Positions 1 to 5,809 of a DNA stretch of 10,829 nucleotides are shown in pieces; position 1 is the first letter of the stretch; every line of letters begins with the position of its first letter. The stretch is taken from assembly GCA_937875615.1 (NCBI GenBank), contig CALNBU010000832.1, positions 1-10,829 of the forward strand. The letters run 5' to 3'. Position numbers and translations under genes: made by a program. The notes beneath the pieces are model-generated. The model saw only the letters and a list, made by a program, of their open reading frames with translations, was not told where the DNA came from and made no database searches. This DNA is from an uncultured Archangium sp. (GTDB lineage: Bacteria; Myxococcota; Myxococcia; Myxococcales; Myxococcaceae).

Positions 1-164
1 GGAGGGAACTCCGTCGTCACGAGGCCCAGCGCCGCCAGGCGGTGCACCAGTGGGTAGACGGAGGCGCGGGCCACGCCCAGCGTCTTCGCCAGCGACGCCA
101 TCGACTCGACGCCGGCAGATAGAGTGGACAGCGCGCGCAACTGCTGACGAGAGAGGCGCCTCAC
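1..164 (-). CDS. Helix-turn-helix transcriptional regulator, N-terminal part (runs off window)
   Basis: The visible 54 residues are an N-terminal DNA-binding region of winged-helix style. A basic start (MRRLSRQQLRAL) is followed by a helix around residues 21-29 (SMASLAKTLG), a short turn and a recognition-type helix around 32-46 (ARASVYPLVHRLAALGLV). The pattern 'A..LG...ASVY..V..L...GLV' is that of MarR/PadR-like or related regulators that separate a DNA-reading helix from a wing. The wing and any effector or dimerisation part lie beyond position 1. The GTG start at 164-162 overlaps the stop of the preceding 55-codon gene by 4 bp (GTGA), so the two are probably co-transcribed and translationally coupled. 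The target cannot be told from here. The fold assignment is fairly sure; the family is not. Confidence 0.6.
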   Translation of the reverse strand, partial: MRRLSRQQLRALSTLSAGVESMASLAKTLGVARASVYPLVHRLAALGLVTTEFP

Positions 165-328
165 GGCTGCACCTCGCGCGGCACCAGCGGGCCAAGCTTC
201 TTGGCCGCGGCGCGCAGCAGCCGCTCGTAGTGCGCCAACTCGGCGGCGGTGACGGGCGGGCGCAGGCCGCGCGCGGCCTTGTCGAGCTCGACGGCCGCGA
301 CGGTGGAGAGAGGACGGGGAGACTTCAC
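161..328 (-). CDS. Small hypothetical protein, 55 aa, coupled to the HTH regulator
   Basis: Short gene from GTG (328-326) to TGA (163-161), 55 codons. The protein starts VKSPRPLSTVAAVELD and is rich in Ala, Leu, Arg and Lys. Its middle (about residues 27-47, from TAAELAHYERLLRAAAKK) should form one amphipathic helix. No signal peptide, membrane segment or known motif is visible. Support comes from a GGAGG Shine-Dalgarno at 341-337 with 8 nt to the start codon, and from the 4-bp GTGA overlap with the following HTH gene. This pairing of a tiny protein and a regulator could be a partner or antitoxin-type arrangement, but nothing in the sequence proves it. The SD lies inside the 3' arm of a perfect 14-bp hairpin, so translation may be held back. 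I do not recognise the family. Confidence 0.55.
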   Translation of the reverse strand: MKSPRPLSTVAAVELDKAARGLRPPVTAAELAHYERLLRAAAKKLGPLVPREVQP

Positions 329-361
329 GGGCAGCACCTCCGATTGAGGAGGTGCTGCCCG
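328..361 (-). promoter_or_regulatory. Perfect 14-bp hairpin downstream of the tRNA, hiding an SD
   Basis: Positions 328-341 pair perfectly with 348-361, leaving a 6-nt loop (342-347). Read on the minus strand, the hairpin begins 8 nt after the tRNA 3' end, and its 3' arm contains GGAGG (341-337), the SD of the 55-codon gene whose GTG starts at 328. It may work as a tRNA terminator, although no U-run follows, or as a structure that hides the ribosome binding site, or both. Confidence 0.6.
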
Positions 362-369
362 TATGCCGA

Positions 370-441
370 AGCCGAAACCCGGGATTGAACCGGGGACCTA
401 CTGATTACGAATCAGTTGCTCTGCCCCTGAGCTATTTCGGC
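370..441 (-). tRNA. tRNA-Thr (anticodon CGU)
   Basis: All four arms fold. The acceptor is GCCGAAA (441-435) with TTTCGGC (377-371), 7 bp. The D stem is GCTC/GAGC. The anticodon stem is ACTGA/TCAGT with loop TTCGTAA, so the anticodon is CGT, which reads ACG (Thr). The T arm is CCCGG-TTCAATC-CCGGG. Length is 72 nt without CCA, and CCA is not encoded. The G1-C72 and C2-G71 pairs and the G35-U36 anticodon bases fit known threonine identity elements. The discriminator is U (position 370 on the plus strand is A). A second copy of the hexamer GCCGAA directly abuts the 3' end (365-370 beside 371-376). Confidence 0.95.
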
Positions 442-691
442 GTGAAAGGCGCGGGCGAAGTAGCAGACGCTCCGATGGAGAGCAACTGGCAGTTTGGGCC
501 GCCTCCTGAGGAGGCAGACGCGCCGCGAAGCGCGCAGCTCATCGAACACATCTCAACGCCTGAACGCCCGTTGATTTGACGCACAATCGTGACGCGGCGA
601 GACGTCCCTTTTTCCTTGGCGAGTCATCGTGGCCACCACTACTCAGCGCGTGCCGCTGCTCCCTTCCGGGCCGCGCATTCACGAGGAACAC
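442..691. other. Intergenic region between tRNA-Thr and the dehydrogenase gene
   Basis: This divergent spacer holds the possible tRNA promoter at 457-485 and a small 6-bp hairpin at 501-515 (GCCTCC-TGA-GGAGGC) with no start codon or T-run beside it. A T-rich patch lies at 608-616. TTG-rich hexamers at 571-581 could be -35 elements for the dehydrogenase, but I see no matching -10. Part of it (629-691) is open in frame with the dehydrogenase from a GTG at 629, the alternative start. I see no other gene. Confidence 0.5.
457..485 (-). promoter_or_regulatory. Possible sigma70-type promoter for tRNA-Thr
   Basis: On the minus strand TTGCTC (485-480) is followed after exactly 17 nt by TACTTC (462-457). 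The predicted transcript start, near 449-450, is about 8 nt before the tRNA 5' end at 441, a usual leader length. The boxes match the consensus only partly, so this rests mainly on spacing and position. Confidence 0.35.
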
Positions 692-2242
692 ATGGCCGAA
701 GAAAACTTCATGCGGGCACCCGCTCCGCAGCCGCGCAAGACCCTCTACACCGAGGCGATGGAGATCTTTCACCGCGCCGCAGACGCGATGAACCTCGACT
801 CGCGCGTGAGGCTCGAGCTCGAGGAACCCGACTACGAGCACATCTTCTACGTCACGGCGAAGCTGAAGGATCGCCTGGTGCCGGTGTCGGCCGAAGAGTC
901 GAAGCCCTACGCGGACCTGCCGGTGACCAAGGTGCGCGACGCCAACGGCCTCGAGCGCCTCTTCGACGGGAAGATCATCCTGAACGGCCGCGCGCTGCTC
1001 GGCTCCGACGTGCACATCGACGACGGCTACCTCCGGCTCGAAGACGGCGGCTTCTACAAGCTGGTGCCCGGCGAGATCGAGCGCTTCAAGGCCTACCGCG
1101 TGCAGCACAACCAGGCCCGCGGCCCGTACAAGGGCGGCATCCGCTACCACCGCGAGGTGTCGCTCGACCTCTTCAAGGCGCTGGCCGCCGAGATGACCTG
1201 GAAGACCGCCATCGCCGACGTCCCCTTCGGCGGCGGCAAGGGCGGCATCCAGCTCGACCCGCGCCAGTACGGCAAGGAGGAGCTGCAGTCCATCTCCCTG
1301 CGCTTCATGTACAAGCTCAAGTCGATGATCGGGCCGAACATCGACATCCCCGCGCCCGACGTCGGCACCAACTCCGAGATCATGGCGCTCTTCCTCCGGC
1401 AGTTCTCCGACGGCGAGCGCGAGCGCCACAACATGCGCGGGGTGATCACCGGCAAGGACGTGCGCATCGGCGGCTCCGAGGGGCGCAACAAGGCCACCGG
1501 GCAGGGCGTGGCCTTCACCATCGAGGACTACTTCGACGAGAAGAAGGAGTCGCTCAAGGGCAAGACCTTCATCGTCCAGGGCTTCGGCAACGTGGGCTCC
1601 TGGGCCTCGGTCATCCTCCAGAACATGGGCGCGAAGCTGGTGGCGGTGAACGACGCCGACGGCTCCATCTGCAACATGAACGGCATCGACGCCGGCGAGC
1701 TGCAGCGCTACGTGAGCGACAACCCGAAGAACCTCAAGCGCTCGGTGCAGGGCTTCCCCGGCGCGCAGGCCATCTCCAAGACTGACTTCTGGGAGACGCA
1801 GGCCGACTTCGCGGTGCCGGCGGCGCTCGGCGGAGAGATCACCGCGGAGATCGCCGAGAAGCTCAAGGTGAAGCTGGTGGCGGAGGGCGCCAACGGCCCC
1901 ACCACGCCTGAGGCCGACCGCGTGCTGGAGCGCCGGAAGGTCGACATCATCCCCGACATCATCTGCAACGCCGGCGGCGTGACCGTCTCGTACTACGAGT
2001 GGATCCAGAACAAGCGCATGGAGGCCTGGACCGAGAAGGACGTCGACCAGAAGCTCGAGCACGCGCTCAAGAAGAACTACCGCATCATCCGTGACATCGC
2101 GCGCAACACCCCGCGGCGCACGGACCTCCACGACAGCCGCGCCTTCACCATCGGCAAGGTGGTCGACACGCGCTGCGCGGCCATGGTGCTCGCGCTCAAG
2201 CGCATCGAGGCGCACTACCAGCTCGAAGGCTTCTCGCAGTAA
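692..2242 (+). CDS. Glu/Leu/Phe/Val dehydrogenase family, probably glutamate dehydrogenase
   Basis: Amino-acid dehydrogenase of 516 aa, expected in the cytoplasm to interconvert glutamate with 2-oxoglutarate and ammonia using NAD(P). Domain I carries the substrate motif ARGPYKGGIRYH (K147), the catalytic-lysine motif PFGGGKGGI (K183) and the catalytic-acid motif PAPDVGTNSE (D223). Domain II has the dinucleotide fingerprint QGFGNVG (296-302) with acidic D321 after the second strand, and later AEGANGPTTPEAD (398-409) and CNAGGVTVSYYEW (425-437). It is longer than the common 410-450 aa hexameric enzymes: some 50-60 extra residues (about 68-122) sit before the conserved RVQHN motif. ATG 692 is preferred because GAGGA (683-687) lies just before it. 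GTG 629 in the same frame would add 21 residues with only a weak SD. Glutamate is the likeliest substrate, but family members using Leu, Phe or Val cannot be excluded. Confidence 0.9.
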   Translation: MAEENFMRAPAPQPRKTLYTEAMEIFHRAADAMNLDSRVRLELEEPDYEHIFYVTAKLKDRLVPVSAEESKPYADLPVTKVRDANGLERLFDGKIILNGRALLGSDVHIDDGYLRLEDGGFYKLVPGEIERFKAYRVQHNQARGPYKGGIRYHREVSLDLFKALAAEMTWKTAIADVPFGGGKGGIQLDPRQYGKEELQSISLRFMYKLKSMIGPNIDIPAPDVGTNSEIMALFLRQFSDGERERHNMRGVITGKDVRIGGSEGRNKATGQGVAFTIEDYFDEKKESLKGKTFIVQGFGNVGSWASVILQNMGAKLVAVNDADGSICNMNGIDAGELQRYVSDNPKNLKRSVQGFPGAQAISKTDFWETQADFAVPAALGGEITAEIAEKLKVKLVAEGANGPTTPEADRVLERRKVDIIPDIICNAGGVTVSYYEWIQNKRMEAWTEKDVDQKLEHALKKNYRIIRDIARNTPRRTDLHDSRAFTIGKVVDTRCAAMVLALKRIEAHYQLEGFSQ

Positions 2243-2252
2243 CCGCGGTACC

Positions 2253-2302
2253 CGGGCGGTCCGCCGTGGGCTTCGCGCTCACGGTGGGCCGCCCGTTCCT
2301 TT
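2253..2302 (+). terminator. Strong intrinsic terminator after the dehydrogenase gene
   Basis: Positions 2253-2271 pair with 2277-2295 to form a 19-bp stem with three G-U pairs and a 5-nt loop (TTCGC), followed on the plus strand by TTCCTTT (2296-2302). It starts 11 nt after the dehydrogenase stop and ends just before the stop of the convergent PilZ gene. The stem could also slow transcription from the minus strand, but no T-run follows on that side. Confidence 0.8.
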
Positions 2303-2305
2303 ACG

Positions 2306-2650
2306 TCAGTGCAGCACGCGCTCACGATCGACGAGGAGAAGCGGCTGGTCCTCCTTCGTCTCGTAGGCGATGATTCGTAGACCAGCCCCCCGTGTCCCCG
2401 CGACCTCTTCACCGCTGCCGTAGTTCAGCGCCCCCTGGTAGCGCACCTCGCACAGCGCCGTCATCTCGGTGCCGTCCTCTGCCGTGAAGGTCACCTTGAT
2501 GCGCCCGCCGAGCGGCAGCGACTCCCGCGTCTCGACGAAGAGCCCCGAGGTGCTGATGTTCCTCGCGATGCCTCTCGTCATGCCGTCAGCGGTACTGAGG
2601 TACACCGTGAAAACTTTGTCGAATCTCAAGTTCTGCCGACGGTCTGTCAC
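2306..2650 (-). CDS. PilZ-domain protein (putative c-di-GMP receptor)
   Basis: A 114-aa stand-alone PilZ domain. PilZ proteins bind the second messenger cyclic di-GMP and alter motility, exopolysaccharide or partner proteins. Both halves of the ligand motif are visible: RxxxR as R5-Q-N-L-R9 at the N-terminus, and (D/N)xSxxG as N31-I-S-T-S-G36, followed by the usual 'LFVET...LPLGGRIKVTF' strand pattern (37-55). Both key motifs are intact, so binding is plausible. The tail (about 98-114) is short and has no second domain. I chose GTG 2650 because AAGGAG lies 6 nt before it and the motif begins at once. An in-frame ATG at 2722 would add 24 poorly placed residues and make the SD coding. It converges on the dehydrogenase and diverges from the secreted protein at 2753. 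Its output cannot be read from context. Confidence 0.85.
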   Translation of the reverse strand: MTDRRQNLRFDKVFTVYLSTADGMTRGIARNISTSGLFVETRESLPLGGRIKVTFTAEDGTEMTALCEVRYQGALNYGSGEEVAGTRGAGLRIIAYETKEDQPLLLVDRERVLH

Positions 2651-2656
2651 TTCGTG

Positions 2657-2669
2657 CTCCTTCAAGGAG
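2657..2669 (-). promoter_or_regulatory. SD of the PilZ gene inside a short inverted repeat
   Basis: CTCCTT (2657-2662) and AAGGAG (2664-2669) are exact complements. In the minus-strand mRNA, CUCCU-UGA-AGGAG can form a 5-bp hairpin in which the SD itself is paired, 6 nt before the GTG start at 2650. The stem is weak and would probably only tune initiation. Confidence 0.4.
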
Positions 2670-2686
2670 GGTTGATTGCGACCAGG

Positions 2687-2714
2687 AGCGTACAGAGTGC
2701 GCAGATGTAGGCAA
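2687..2714 (-). promoter_or_regulatory. Weak promoter candidate for the PilZ gene
   Basis: On the minus strand TTGCCT (2714-2709), a 16-nt spacer and TACGCT (2692-2687) would give a leader of about 30 nt. Matches to consensus are partial. The divergent gene at 2753 must start in the same short region, and I see no clear promoter for it. Confidence 0.2.
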
Positions 2715-2752
2715 ATTCTCACCCAGGCTTACTTTCCATGGAGAACTATCAA

Positions 2753-3364
2753 ATGAAATCAGCAGCTTTCTTTTTGACTCTGGCTTCGACCGTGGCCTTC
2801 GCAGACGTCGACCCGCGCTTCGCGAAGCTCCGCGACCAGGCGGAGGCGCTGGGCGGACTGAGCGGCTTCATCGAAAAGTACGTGGGTGATTGTGGCTCGA
2901 AGCTGCTGGGCGGAGCGGAGTGCGAGAAGAACGCCAAGGCCTACCGGGAAGGGGCCACCGGCAAGAAGTTCTACATGATCGTCACCGAGGAGACGGCGCA
3001 GGTGCTCTCGATGGGGGAGATGCGCGTGCCGGGCGAGTTCATCATGAACGTCACGCCCTTCTTCGCCGGGGGTTCCTTTGGCCTCACGCACGGGGCCCCC
3101 GCCAAGACCGACGCCAACGGCAGCCCGGTGATGCCCTACCTCCGCATCGACTCGGTCCTGCCCGACGGCTGGAACCCGGCGATGATGGCCCGCCAGGCCG
3201 CGGCGCAGGGCCTGCGGATGCAGATCGTCTTCACCCCGCAGGGGACCTGGGCGCTCCCCAGGAAGGGCGGCGGTCAGATCAAGGGCGTGAAGGCCCGCTT
3301 CGACGCCATCCTCATCACCGTGGGGCGCACGGGCGAGCAGGTCGGCATCTGGTTCAACAAGTGA
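2753..3364 (+). CDS. Exported protein of unknown function, 203 aa
   Basis: The N-terminus is a clear Sec signal peptide: MKSA, a hydrophobic core FFLTLASTVAF and an AFA|D cleavage site after residue 17. This leaves a soluble mature protein of about 186 aa with no further membrane segment and no lipobox cysteine, probably periplasmic or secreted. Two cysteines (C47, C57) could form a disulfide. Hydrophobic stretches such as KKFYMIVTEE (71-80), FIMNVTPFF (96-104), MQIVFTPQGTW (156-166) and FDAILITVG (183-191) suggest a mostly beta fold. I do not recognise the family. ATG 2753 is chosen because GGAG (2740-2743) lies 9 nt upstream and the signal peptide begins directly; an in-frame ATG at 2738 would put MENYQ in front. 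It is divergent from the PilZ gene and ends 3 nt before the stop of the convergent gene, leaving no room for a terminator. Confidence 0.8.
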   Translation: MKSAAFFLTLASTVAFADVDPRFAKLRDQAEALGGLSGFIEKYVGDCGSKLLGGAECEKNAKAYREGATGKKFYMIVTEETAQVLSMGEMRVPGEFIMNVTPFFAGGSFGLTHGAPAKTDANGSPVMPYLRIDSVLPDGWNPAMMARQAAAQGLRMQIVFTPQGTWALPRKGGGQIKGVKARFDAILITVGRTGEQVGIWFNK

Positions 3365-3367
3365 CGC

Positions 3368-3838
3368 TCAGGGCTCGCCGAGGCGGGACTTGAGCTCATC
3401 GACCGCCGGCCCCACCCCGCCGGCGAACTGCACCGAAGAGGTGGTGTAGAGGTCGAGCACCCGCTCCAGCGCGCCGAAGGTCGCGCGCAGCGACGGCCGC
3501 GCCTCGAGCCCACACTGCGCTTCGAGCGCGCGCATCCGCGTCAACCACTCGATGCGGAACTCGAGGAAGCCCTGGTCGGCGTGGGCCACGTCCTTCCCCT
3601 GCGCCGCCTGTTGCCGACGATGATCGAGCTCGTAGAACAGGCGCCGCGCGCCGGTGGTGCACTCCACCTCGGAGAGCTGCCCCGTCGCCGCCGGACGCGA
3701 CGGGCTCATCGCCAGCACCGACTTGAAGACGCTGAAGATGACCAGACACGAGAACAGCACCGCGAAGGCGAGGTAGAGCCCCAACACCACGCGCCGCGCG
3801 GACCTGAAGCGGGGATCCCGTGGGTCGACCGTGCTCAT
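3368..3838 (-). CDS. Single-pass membrane protein of unknown function, 156 aa
   Basis: Last gene of the four-gene minus-strand cluster. A basic cytoplasmic start (MSTVDPRDPRFRSARR) precedes one strong membrane segment at about residues 17-43 (VVLGLYLAFAVLFSCLVIFSVFKSVLA). By the positive-inside rule about 110 residues are then outside the inner membrane. This part is helical and charged with cysteines at C60 and C109, which could pair in the periplasm. No known domain is visible. Its ATG (3838-3836) overlaps the stop of the TPR gene by 4 bp (ATGA), so it is very likely coupled to it. It probably works with the neighbouring membrane-anchored TPR and barrel proteins, but that rests only on gene order. 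Confidence 0.8.
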   Translation of the reverse strand: MSTVDPRDPRFRSARRVVLGLYLAFAVLFSCLVIFSVFKSVLAMSPSRPAATGQLSEVECTTGARRLFYELDHRRQQAAQGKDVAHADQGFLEFRIEWLTRMRALEAQCGLEARPSLRATFGALERVLDLYTTSSVQFAGGVGPAVDELKSRLGEP

Positions 3839-4734
3839 TGCGCTGCGGGCGCCGACTGGCTGGTGTTGGAGCGGGAGAGGCGCGCGTTGAACTGCCCGCG
3901 GAACTCGCTGCCCGGGTACAGCGACTGCGCCTCGCGGGCCAGCGCGACGGCCTTGTCCTTGTTGCCGGTCATGTCGTGCGACTGCATCAGCATCAGCATC
4001 GCGAAGTCGCGCAGCCGGGCCTTCTTGTCGCCGTCGATGAAGCGCGAGAGCGGCTCCACCGCCTCGGCGTACTTGCGCGACTGGAAGTAGGCGTTGCCCA
4101 GGTAGAACGACGCGTCGACCGCGTCCTCCTCCGGCGGGTCCATCGACAGGTAGCGCGAGAGCTGGGTGATGGCCTCGGCCCAGTCGGAGCGACGGAAGGC
4201 GGTGCGCCCCTTCTCCAGCACCGCGCCGCCGATCTCCTTGCGCAGCAGCACCGAGCGCTCCTGCAGCGCCAGCCGCGCGAACGGAGACAGGCGCGCCTGA
4301 TCGACCCGCGCCAGCGCGTCGACGCCCTTGAGCCGCTCGTCACCGGGCAGCGTGGTCATCTGCTTGTAGACCTGCAGCGCCGATTGATCGGCCGCCAGGG
4401 TCGCGCTGGCGTCGGCGCGCAGCTTCTCGATGGTCGTGTTGAGCTCCAGCACCTGCTTCTCGAGGCGCTCGCGCTCGGCGTTGGCGGCCGCGGCGCGGGC
4501 CCCGCTGACCAGCACCGCGCCGGCCACCGCCAGCCCGACGAACAGCATGTAGGCCGCGCCGTTCGAGAACCAGGTGCGCCGCTGGAACGCCTCCTGGTGA
4601 CTGGAGACGTTCTTGAGCTCTGCGTGCAGCGACTTGAGCGCGTTGTCGGTCTTGATGGTCATGTTGCGCGACTCGATGACCTCGCGGCGCAACTCATCGA
4701 AGACCTTCTGCAGTTCGGGCGACAGTTCAGCCAT
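3835..4734 (-). CDS. Membrane-anchored coiled-coil/TPR protein, 299 aa
   Basis: Domain order: a charged cytoplasmic helix (1-53, MAELSPELQKVFDELRREV...), one membrane segment (about 59-79, GAAYMLFVGLAVAGAVLVSGA), a coiled coil (about 84-108) and three TPR-like helix pairs. The repeats are near 170-203 (GRTAFRRSDWAEAITQLSRYL), 207-236 (SFYLGNAYFQSRKYAEAVEPL) and 244-275 (MLMQSHDMTGNKDKAVALAREA). The tail is a flexible Ser/Gln/Ala stretch. The overall plan, coiled coil then TPRs in the periplasm, recalls CpoB/YbgF-type proteins. Those are soluble with a signal peptide, however, whereas this one is anchored, so orthology is not claimed. TPRs usually bind other proteins. The start lies 17 nt after the barrel gene's stop, and only a weak AGAGG is nearby. 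The ATGA overlap with the next gene ties them together. Confidence 0.85.
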   Translation of the reverse strand: MAELSPELQKVFDELRREVIESRNMTIKTDNALKSLHAELKNVSSHQEAFQRRTWFSNGAAYMLFVGLAVAGAVLVSGARAAAANAERERLEKQVLELNTTIEKLRADASATLAADQSALQVYKQMTTLPGDERLKGVDALARVDQARLSPFARLALQERSVLLRKEIGGAVLEKGRTAFRRSDWAEAITQLSRYLSMDPPEEDAVDASFYLGNAYFQSRKYAEAVEPLSRFIDGDKKARLRDFAMLMLMQSHDMTGNKDKAVALAREAQSLYPGSEFRGQFNARLSRSNTSQSAPAAQ

Positions 4735-4751
4735 GACCAGACGAGCCTCTA

Positions 4752-5396
4752 TCAGAAGCCGGGAACCACGAGCTCACGCTTCGGCTCCGGCGGGAAGAAG
4801 ATGACGAACGAGAGCGTGCCCATCACCCCGCCCACGTTCATGCCCGAAATACCCTCGAGGTAGTTGCGCCCGTACACGTAGCGCACGTCGAAGGACAGCC
4901 CGTAGCGATCGCTCAGCTGCACGTCGAGGCCCCCGCCCGCGGCGAAGGCCGGCGCCAGCACCTCGCCGTTGTCGATGCCCGGCCCCGCCAGCGAGCTGAA
5001 GAGCGCGCCGCCCTGCGCGGTCAGCCAGGGGCTCACCGGCCCCCACAGCTGCTTGCCCACCAGCCGCGCACCCACCATGCCCGCGCCCATCAACGAGCTG
5101 TAGACGTTCTTCGCGCCGTCCGGTTGGAGCGTCGAGAACTGCTCCCAGCCCACGAAGAGATCGATGGCCAGCTCCAGCCACGCGGCCACGCCGTAGCCGA
5201 AGCTGGCAATGCCCGAGGGGCCGAGCTGCAGATGATCGACGACCGGCGTACCGGCCTCCGCCGCGCGCTCCACCAACCACCAGTTGGGGACCCACCGCAG
5301 CCCGCCGCCGATGGAGATGCGCCCGGCGCCGTCGATGGAGGAGGCCTGCGCGCCGCTCGCCAGGAGCAGCAGGGCCAGCGACAACCCGCGGCTCAC
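4752..5396 (-). CDS. Putative outer-membrane beta-barrel protein, 214 aa
   Basis: The signal peptide is MSRGLSLALLLLASGAQA with cleavage after residue 18. The mature part (about 196 aa) has alternating hydrophobic, Gly- and aromatic-rich strands typical of a small barrel of about eight strands, such as GRISIGGGLRWV (25-36), ASFGYGVAAWLELAIDLFVGW (64-84), YGLSFDVRYVYGRNYL (165-180) and VGGVMGTLSFVIFF (188-201). It ends in phenylalanine (VPGF), as many outer-membrane proteins do. No transport or enzyme motif is visible, so the role is unknown. The GTG start at 5396-5394 overlaps the stop of the coiled-coil gene (GTGA), and the signal peptide begins there. The same frame is open back to 5735, but that stretch is only the antisense-free shadow of the upstream gene. 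An alternative is a soluble periplasmic beta protein. Confidence 0.75.
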   Translation of the reverse strand: MSRGLSLALLLLASGAQASSIDGAGRISIGGGLRWVPNWWLVERAAEAGTPVVDHLQLGPSGIASFGYGVAAWLELAIDLFVGWEQFSTLQPDGAKNVYSSLMGAGMVGARLVGKQLWGPVSPWLTAQGGALFSSLAGPGIDNGEVLAPAFAAGGGLDVQLSDRYGLSFDVRYVYGRNYLEGISGMNVGGVMGTLSFVIFFPPEPKRELVVPGF

Positions 5397-5716
5397 CAGC
5401 TCTTCCAGCCTTCCACCACGCCGGGGCGACCCTGCATCGCGACCCGCGGCGGACGAGGGGGGACCGGCGGCGGCGTGGCCGGCACCGCGGCGAGGGGCTC
5501 GCGCGAGACGGCCGGAGGCGCCAGCTTCTCCTCGAGCATCTTCACGTACATCTTGAGCTCCGCCAGCGCCTGCTCCTTCTCCATCAGGCGACGGAACAGC
5601 TCGACGCGACGCTCCTTCTCGTCCATCAGCTCGCCGTGGAGTTGCATCAGCGACGCCATCGCCTTCTCGGCGTAGCCCGCGGGCACCAGCTGTGAGGCGT
5701 GAGCCAGTTCGGTCAT
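5393..5716 (-). CDS. Small coiled-coil, proline-rich protein of unknown function, 107 aa
   Basis: First gene of the four-gene cluster. Residues about 20-66 form a long charged coiled coil (HGELMDEKERRVELFRRLME and on to MLEEKLA). Then comes a Pro/Ala-rich linker (67-91, with TPPPVPPRPP) and a short tail ending GWKSW. There is no signal peptide or membrane segment, so it is probably cytoplasmic or attached to a partner. The start at ATG 5716 is supported by GGGAG 7 nt upstream, and the next gene overlaps by 4 bp (GTGA). The shape, a coiled coil plus a flexible Pro linker, suggests an adaptor or scaffold protein. I do not recognise the family. Confidence 0.75.
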   Translation of the reverse strand: MTELAHASQLVPAGYAEKAMASLMQLHGELMDEKERRVELFRRLMEKEQALAELKMYVKMLEEKLAPPAVSREPLAAVPATPPPVPPRPPRVAMQGRPGVVEGWKSW

Positions 5717-5776
5717 CGGAGTCTCCCAGGTGCACCGGGCAGATCTCCCCGGCGGAGTGCTACAGGCGTGCAGCGG

Positions 5777-5804
5777 ACCGTAGCGGCGCGCGAGGCCTCC
5801 GCAA
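5777..5804 (-). promoter_or_regulatory. Weak promoter candidate ahead of the four-gene cluster
   Basis: In the 93-nt gap after mutL, minus-strand TTGCGG (5804-5799), a 16-nt spacer and TACGGT (5782-5777) would start transcription near 5770, about 55 nt before the coiled-coil gene. The alternative is read-through from mutL: no terminator is visible in the gap. Confidence 0.25.
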
Positions 5805-5809
5805 GTTTT

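Noticed and set aside
501..515. GCCTCC-TGA-GGAGGC hairpin as a terminator or SD gate
   Set aside because: The stem is only 6 bp, there is no T-run on either strand, and no start codon lies at a suitable distance.
352..579. 75-codon plus-strand open frame across the tRNA
   Set aside because: It reads antisense through tRNA-Thr and the hairpin and has no SD.
629..691. GTG start at 629 for the dehydrogenase, adding 21 residues
   Set aside because: Only a weak SD precedes it, whereas ATG 692 has GAGGA directly upstream. It cannot be fully excluded.
539..2215. 558-codon open frame antisense to the dehydrogenase gene
   Set aside because: The plus-strand frame has all dehydrogenase motifs. The antisense protein is low-complexity (Val/Leu/Asp/His/Arg-rich) and is explained by G/C third-position bias.
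5397..5735. Upstream extension of the beta-barrel gene to 5735
   Set aside because: This overlaps the coiled-coil gene in another frame, puts 113 Arg/Gly-rich residues before an obvious signal peptide, and ignores the GTGA overlap start.
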